Source of the DNA: Spinacia oleracea | Taxonomy: Eukaryota > Streptophyta > Magnoliopsida > Caryophyllales > Amaranthaceae | Direction of reading: 5' to 3' | Length of the DNA: 64,000 nucleotides | NCBI RefSeq assembly: GCF_020520425.1 | Contig: NC_079491.1 | Location: 4,637,143-4,701,142, forward strand | Shown here: positions 57,691-64,000 of the stretch, piece by piece | Layout of the letters: each line of letters opens with the position of its first letter | Position numbering within the stretch: the first letter of the stretch is position 1 | Program-made: the position numbers and the translations under genes | The notes under the pieces: generated by a model | The model's input: only the letters and a program-made list of their open reading frames with translations | What the model was told of the DNA's origin: nothing | The model's database searches: none

Positions 57691-60646
57691 TCAGAGAAGT
57701 CCCTCTCCCAGACACTGATCAAGATCTATTGGTTCCGGAAATGGAAGTTTGGCGGACAAACAAGCTTTTTTCTCATCAAGTTCTTGCTTCACTTTAGCAC
57801 TACGAGCAAGGAACTCTCTTTCCTTTTCATCAATTTGAGCTTTTGACTTGTTAATAGCCATTATAGACTCAATCAGAGGCTTACTTTTATGCAGTGTCAG
57901 AACCCACTCAACAAAAGCAACTAACCAGTCTACCTTTAAGCCTACACATTGAAGGTCATGCAGATTGGATGCGAGTTCCTGAGCTAAGGAATCAGTCAAT
58001 GTCCTCAGTGTAGTCTTTTGGAGAAATATTATGATATTTGCTAGTGATTCTAAGGTAAGGGTTAACATGACTTTGCTGCGCACGGTTTTTTCTCCAATAA
58101 GGTTCCCATGCTTGTTCCAAATCATTTGCAAAGTTGGCAATAGATTGGGCCTGATACCCAGAGATTCTAAACCTTGAAGCCCGATGTTTGGTTCACAAGC
58201 CTGTGAAGCATACAACATTACAAAAAGATAAGAATGTTTCAGTGATGCCTACATAAAATTTTGAAGAAAAAAAACAAGCATCCTTACCAGTACTGAAGAA
58301 ATAACAGGTGGAAAGTCCGCGATAGAAACTTTATTTTCTGAGATATCTGGTGCTGAGTGTGAATGGAAATCAAGTCAGAAATCATGCAAGGGAAAGAGAG
58401 TTCAAACTTCAAAGCATTAAGCAAAAATCTGCGAATTCAGACTAAAACACAAGTTACCTTTTTTGTGCTGAATCTCAGAAACAGGCAAATGGGATGAAGA
58501 TTTCCCTTGAGTTGCCGAGGTTGAATGGATTTTAGTGTTCTGTTTCTCAGATTTAGGTGTATTTGAGGGAGCTGAGCCATGAGTTTGTGAAGATGCACCA
58601 TTTTGATTGGTTGCATCTGATTCCATCATTTCATCTTCCTCAGGATTACTTCACAAATATAGGCAGATGAAAGTTCAGATTTCAAGCATTATTCTAATAA
58701 ACCATTCAGCAACTACATGTGGCTATGCAGATAAAAATGGTTAGCTACTTATCTCTATCGTACAGGATCATGGTTTAAAATTTTCTGAAACAAAGAAAAT
58801 TTGCCATCTCAAAATAACTGTTTTGTACAGATAATACTGCATATTTGACTTTGATCCCATAGTTTCTCACTGTCGACCTTTTAAGATGACACATCCGGCA
58901 TTTTTTTGGACGAAAAGGTAACACACACTCTAACAAAATTAAACACTTCATCAACCTATACTGTGTACTTAAATCTTGAAACCTTGAGATGCCTTGCATA
59001 ACATACAGATAAGCCACTTTCAACCCTTAAAGTTTCAGCCATAAAATTCAAATTTAATGCCTCAGAATTGTTACTCTCTATCTATTTACAGTATAAGACA
59101 CAGAACATTAAAGAAGTGGCAGCTAAGAAAATTTGCTGCTCCCTAATGTTCACATTGCACATTTGGAATAAATAAACATCAACAGCAGCAACAACAACAA
59201 CAATAACAAGGTCAATAACAACCAGGTCAACAACAATTCAAACAATCCAGCACAATCTCCATATTATAGGAAACACAAATCATCTAAGCTTTGTTTGGCT
59301 GAGGAAATGTCCTGAACTAAGAAAATAGTTTTAGATGTCCATGTTCAAATTTCTAGTTCATATCACAAGTCAAATCATTGATCCTACAAACATCAGATAT
59401 CCATCATCACAAAAACCATAACTTTGAACTCTAAAGAACTAATTAATATGACCACTATTGATTACCTTTGATAATGTGGCGGAGATGGAGATGATTGAGC
59501 CTGCAAGGCCCATTCCGGCACAGAAAAAAGGCCAGATTTCAGGAAATCTGCAATTGGTTTGAAATCCGCAATAGGCATGAAAATATGTCCTCCTAACCAG
59601 AAAATCTGAATATTTTCTTTAGAAAACTTGGATTCATTAGGTTTACTATAGGGATGGAAGGCGTCATTGGAGAAGACAATGTAGTTGTCAAATCCGAAAC
59701 CAGGGAATTCAGCAGCTGAAACAAAGAAGCTGTAAACTTTCGAAACAAACAACACCATAGGATCATCCCCAAAACTCTTAACCTTAACCCAACTCCATGA
59801 CTTCTTGTTATGAACCTTACACAACTTGAAAACTTTAACCATTTCATTGATCCGCATAATCATAAACAAATCCCCAGATTTTGATGATCCCACCAAACGT
59901 TTCCCCCACCCCTTGTTTACGCAATCCGGCTTAATCACCGGCTTTTCAACTAAGGTTTTAAGTACTGCAAACTGATCAGTAAACATCCTGTACAACTTCC
60001 CAAGTCTATCCAATGCATAAATTACACCCCTAAAACTCAGAATATCATCAAATTTGTCAAGTGAACCATATGATATGTCAAACCATGGAAGTTCCGTTCC
60101 ATACTGATACTCCGGCTTAACTGGTGGAGACCCACCTAATTGACCCCCTCTAAATAAAACCAACAAAGAACCATCATCAACCATGGACGGAATACTCCGA
60201 TCCTTGAAAAAAAGCAACACTTTCTCATGATATGAAAGTGCCCTCGAACAATCATTCATTTCCTCTTCATCAGCCATATGGTAATCAACAGAAAGACGAC
60301 GAGGTTGAAACCGATCTAAGGTAAAATTCTCAGGAATATCAAAGAGAGGCTCACCGGAGAGAGGATTGCAGAGTTCGAATTCCCCTTTGGTAATTTCCAC
60401 AGAAGCGACAATCCACGGTGTGCCGGAAACAGGAGGGCGGATGAGATAAACGGAGGAAGAAAACAGAGTTTCGGAACCCATGACGAAAGGCAAGAGGGCG
60501 GAGATAGCGGTGGCTCGCCGCCATTTCTTACAAACTGATCGGAAGTTTTGCACGTCTTTGCGGTTTCCCTTGAGGTGGATGGCGATAGAACGGAGGACTT
60601 CAACGGGAAGTTCCGACCAGATTACTTTCTGGCGAAAATTCCGCAT
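57691..60646 (-). CDS. F-box/DUF295 protein with PEARLI-4/MATH-CC-like C-terminal domain, copy 2 (4 exons, 646 aa)
   Basis: Identical to the gene at 42,692-45,647. Exons on the minus strand: 59466-60646, 58458-58648, 58288-58346 and 57691-58200. Frame and splice sites are intact. It converges on SCPL20 copy 2. Confidence 0.85.
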
Positions 60647-62631
60647 TTTAGGGTTTCAATCAGTTTTATAAGCTGTATTTGGGGTTTCAATTAGGAAGCA
60701 AAATGGACTTACAAGGTTTTTCTGGAGAGGTTTGCCGATGTAACGGAGGATTTAACCGGGAGCTCCTACCAAATTATATTTTCCGGCGAGAACTCCGCGT
60801 TTTTAGGGTTTTGATTTGGGAGAAAATTGTAGGTGAAAGAGAAGAGGTACTCCGTACTAATCTGCAATAACTTTCCGTTTCAATTGCTTTTTCGTTTAGA
60901 AAAAATACAGTAAAAAAAAAACGGTAACTTTTTCGTTTCAATTGCTTTTTATGTTCCCAATATATTTTTAAACTTTCCCGCGCAATGTTGTAGATTATGT
61001 AGCAAGAATTGGTAATGGGCTCGGCCCTAAATAACCTCATTTGGGCCTTTATCATGTGATGTAGCATGTAAACACAATCTTGTCAATTGCCAAGTCAAAT
61101 TAGTCTCTTAAAATAGCAACATAAAAATAACCTTGTTAATTTCCCTCCAAAGTATTTTAATTGGGCACATAGAATTAGTGGAGGTCTAGTTAGTGACCCG
61201 AACGATTTTCCGGATTATTGGATAATGTGAAGCACGGAGTATATTGTAACTACAGGTGCCAATGACTCTAAAGCTCGAGTTATAATGTCACAAATAGAAT
61301 TAGATATTATGCAATTTAGCTCTAGTGATCATGTCCCATGTTGCGACCATATCTTTTTCAATGTTGGGATGAGACTAAATCAGACCTTGTGTAGAGTCCA
61401 TCAAATCTTGTTGGTGGAGTCCGTATCAGAATTTGATCACTAGTAAAAGCAGGGAAGGAGTTTGGACAAGAAAAAATTATTACCAAACTCATAGAGGTTA
61501 TATAAGCCCTAATATAGCAATACAGGTGTACGTTATTTCAACATAGACTTGATCAAAAGCCAGGCCGGACTGGGTTTGGACTGGGCAACAACCTAAAAAT
61601 CAGCTCAATAAGTCCGATTGCCAGACCGGGTTTGGACTGGGCAACAACCTAAAAATCAGCTCAATAAGTCCGATTGTGCCGAATTTTGGGTTGATTTTAT
61701 GCGCCCAAAATCTGTTGTTTCGGGCTTAAAATAGCGGCATTTTAAGGCTAATTTTGGACGTATCAATTTTATATCTAAATTTGTGGTTTAAAGTTGCCCA
61801 AAATCCCATCCAAAAAATTAGAAGGGATCAGTCCAGGCCCAATTACCTAGCCTAATTTTGCCAAAATCGTTATTTTTGGACCGGGACAATTTTATAACTA
61901 ATTTTGTGTTTTAAGTTGCTTAAAACCCACCCCAAATAGAAAAAATACAGGACGGGCCAGACCCGACAAAACGGGCTTAAAAATTCGCCAAAAACCCGTT
62001 GTTTTGGGGCCGAGGCAGGCTCTAAGTGGATCAGGTCTACTTCGATACCCTCATTTGGAGCTAAATAGCCAATAGGTCAAGTGCTGAAAAACAACTACAG
62101 AAAAATGACACAAGTTGAATGCAAACTATGTCATTAGTTACCTTCCTCAACATTGTACATGACATAAAAAGTTCCTATAGTTTTCTCTTTAATTAGCAGC
62201 AAATGTAGTGTAGATAACATTGCAGCATTTCATTTTCCTCCCTGTTTGAACCAGATCCTACCCAGGCTTACTTGATAATTAAAGATCATTAAATTCTTCT
62301 TGAAACTACACGATCATGTAGTTTTAACACAAACAAAATGATATCTGCTTCAAATAACATACAAAATGATGCTTTGTTAATTTGCCATCAAAGGTGGCAG
62401 AGTATGAGGTTCAGATCAACCTTAGACCATATTGACATCAGTTCTAAGCAAAATAAACTTAATACCAAAATATACTGATCTGAAATCACAGTGCCTGAAA
62501 ATCATCCAGATCAATAATCTTATCAGAACTCAGAAGAAATAATACCAGTAGACAAACGAGTCATCTTCTCCTCTAATTCTCTCCTTTTCTTCGCGCTTCT
62601 TTCCATGAACTCCTTTTCCTCCATGTCAATT
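60647..62631. other. Intergenic between F-box-family genes, copy 2
   Basis: Same content as 45,648-47,632, with the TIR element at about 61,545-62,038. No gene was found. Confidence 0.4.
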
Positions 62632-63585
62632 TCAGCTTTTCTCGATCTTCTTCAGCATCTTTATCCTCTCCATTCTCAGCTTCTTTTCATTATGTTGTGT
62701 CTTTGCCTCCTCAACCATGGGAGCTAACCAGTCCACTTTTAAGCCTACGCGGTTGAGATCATCTAGAATTAATTGTATCTCATCTACTGTCGAATCAGTC
62801 AAGTCCTTTACTTTAGCCCTTTGGAGTGTGATGTTGAGCTTTGCTAATGACTCTAAGGCATAAGCTCGCATTGCCTTGCTACGGACAGAATTTTTACCGA
62901 ATAGGGTACCGTGTTTAGCCCAAATTGTTTCTAATGTTGGGAGGAATTCAGACCTGATATCAACCCCTTCAAAGTTTACAGTTGATGAACCAGTTTTACG
63001 AGTCTGCAACAGGTCGAAAGAGTCAAAGAGTGCAATATTTGAGAATGCTGTAATCTTACTACGCAACTGAAAATAAAAAGCATTCTCGAGAATTAATTAT
63101 GGTTACCTGTTGTACAGTTGAAGGAGTTACAGGTGTGGAATTTGCAATGAAAACTCTCCCTTCTGATAAATTTGGACCTATATACATGAATATAATTAGA
63201 AATCCTTGTATAATTGAGTTAATGACTTGAAAAACACCTTCACAAATACCTAATCTTTCTTCTTCGACATGAAAAATGACTTTTCTGATGTCAATTAAGA
63301 ATCATTAAATGGAAAAAAGTATACGAGTTCATCACTAGTTAGCTAGGGGGTTAATTAGTATTACCTGTACTTCTTCCATTTGGAGTAGGTCTTATTTCAT
63401 CAGAGTGATTTGCTGCACAAGAATGTGGTTGTTCATTGAAAAAACTTGTCCACGCCTCTTCTTCTTCTTCATCCTGCTTGAAATTGGTTGTTCTGTTAAG
63501 TTCACTTGATTCGGAAAACTCCTGACTAGAGGAATCATCCACCACTCCATCTGAAGCTTGCTGGCGGGAAGGGCCTGCCTTTGTC

Positions 63586-63629
<44 letters not shown>

Positions 63630-63630
63630 T

Positions 63631-63661
<31 letters not shown>

Positions 63662-63702
63662 CATCTTCATCATCATCTTCATCATCATCATCATTGCGTT
63701 CA
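62632..63702 (-). pseudogene. F-box-family paralogue 3, 3' exons, copy 2
   Basis: Exons 63365-63702, 63107-63177 and 62632-63003, identical to copy 1 including the C-terminal frameshift. In this copy the expected 5' F-box exon may still exist beyond the window, so this could be the 3' part of a complete though C-terminally shortened gene. Confidence 0.72.
63585..63694. repeat. (ATC/GAT)n trinucleotide repeat, copy 2
   Basis: Same as 48,586-48,695 with no visible change in repeat number. That is notable, since such repeats change length quickly. Confidence 0.9.
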
Positions 63703-64000
63703 CTTCAAAAGCAAACAAACATCCTGTCAGAGCTCTGATGAACAACTATGGAACATATTATTGACTCATAAAGAACAAAACCACTTCATATAATCATATT
63801 GCTATGGTTTAAGCTTAGTAGTAGTAGACATCTATTGTAATTAATAACTTCATTGCTTATCAGACAAGCTTTTTAGCCATATGCAACCATTGAATCACAT
63901 CAACTGTAACATGTACTGTTACAAACTGTACTTTGAAATATGAAAACGAAATTATAGAAACTAGATTAGGACGAGATTATCTCTGTCCTTAGGATAATAT

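Larger units (their letters stand above)
50584..64000. repeat. Copy 2 of the 15-kb tandem duplication (runs off the window)
   Basis: Corresponds to 35,584-49,001 of copy 1. I found one difference, the A homopolymer around 53,093-53,102. All predicted proteins in the two copies are identical. The last about 1.58 kb of the unit lies beyond the window. Confidence 0.97.

Noticed and set aside
1-64000. CRISPR arrays, bacterial operons, rRNA genes, full-length retroelements
   Set aside because: Nothing of the kind was visible; the gene structures are those of a plant nucleus, and the repeats found are short DNA elements and SINEs.

Overview
The window is nuclear DNA of a eudicot plant. The genes have GT-AG introns with plant-type products (calmodulin-like, SCPL carboxypeptidase, F-box/DUF295, complex I ferredoxin bridge). 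The intergenic space is AT-rich and full of MITEs and short tRNA-derived SINEs. Recurrent ACGGAGTA-type motifs and the repeat style suggest Caryophyllales/Amaranthaceae (spinach, beet or quinoa relatives), but that placement is inference.

Layout: 0.1-0.6 kb, calmodulin-like protein (-). 3.3-3.7 kb, membrane RING-H2 protein (-). 4-13.7 kb, gene-poor and repeat-rich, with two SINEs, three MITE types, an orphan membrane-protein exon and a tiny hydrophobic ORF. 13.8-14.3 kb, the C1-FDX-like mitochondrial complex I subunit (-). 15.6-20.1 kb, a nine-exon FAD-dependent oxidoreductase (-) carrying two MITEs in its introns. 21.6-26.1 kb, an eight-exon PARN-like protein (-) whose catalytic residues look lost. 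26.2-28.5 kb, repeats, ending in a MITE swollen by about 500 bp of AT-only sequence. 28.5-33.6 kb, a decayed F-box gene (+).

From 35,584 to the window end lies the dominant feature: a direct tandem duplication with a 15,000-bp unit (copy 1 35,584-50,583; copy 2 50,584 to beyond 64,000). Each copy holds an SCPL20-like serine carboxypeptidase (+, 14 exons, 508 aa), an intact four-exon F-box gene (-, 646 aa) and the 3' exons of a third F-box-family gene (-). The only difference I found over about 13.4 kb is an 11-A versus 10-A run, so this is either a very recent duplication or an assembly artefact. The junction falls inside a copy of a GC-rich terminal-inverted-repeat element. In copy 1 it also leaves the third F-box-family gene without its F-box exon.

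The three F-box-family genes share one exon plan: F-box plus DUF295 exon, variable charged exon, short exon, then a C-terminal domain resembling the PEARLI-4/MATH-coiled-coil associated domain. They are paralogues at different stages: intact, 3'-frameshifted with its 5' exon missing, and multiply broken. A family of elements with AGACCTGATCA termini and target duplications of about 10 bp recurs through the window and sits repeatedly in the SCPL20 introns.
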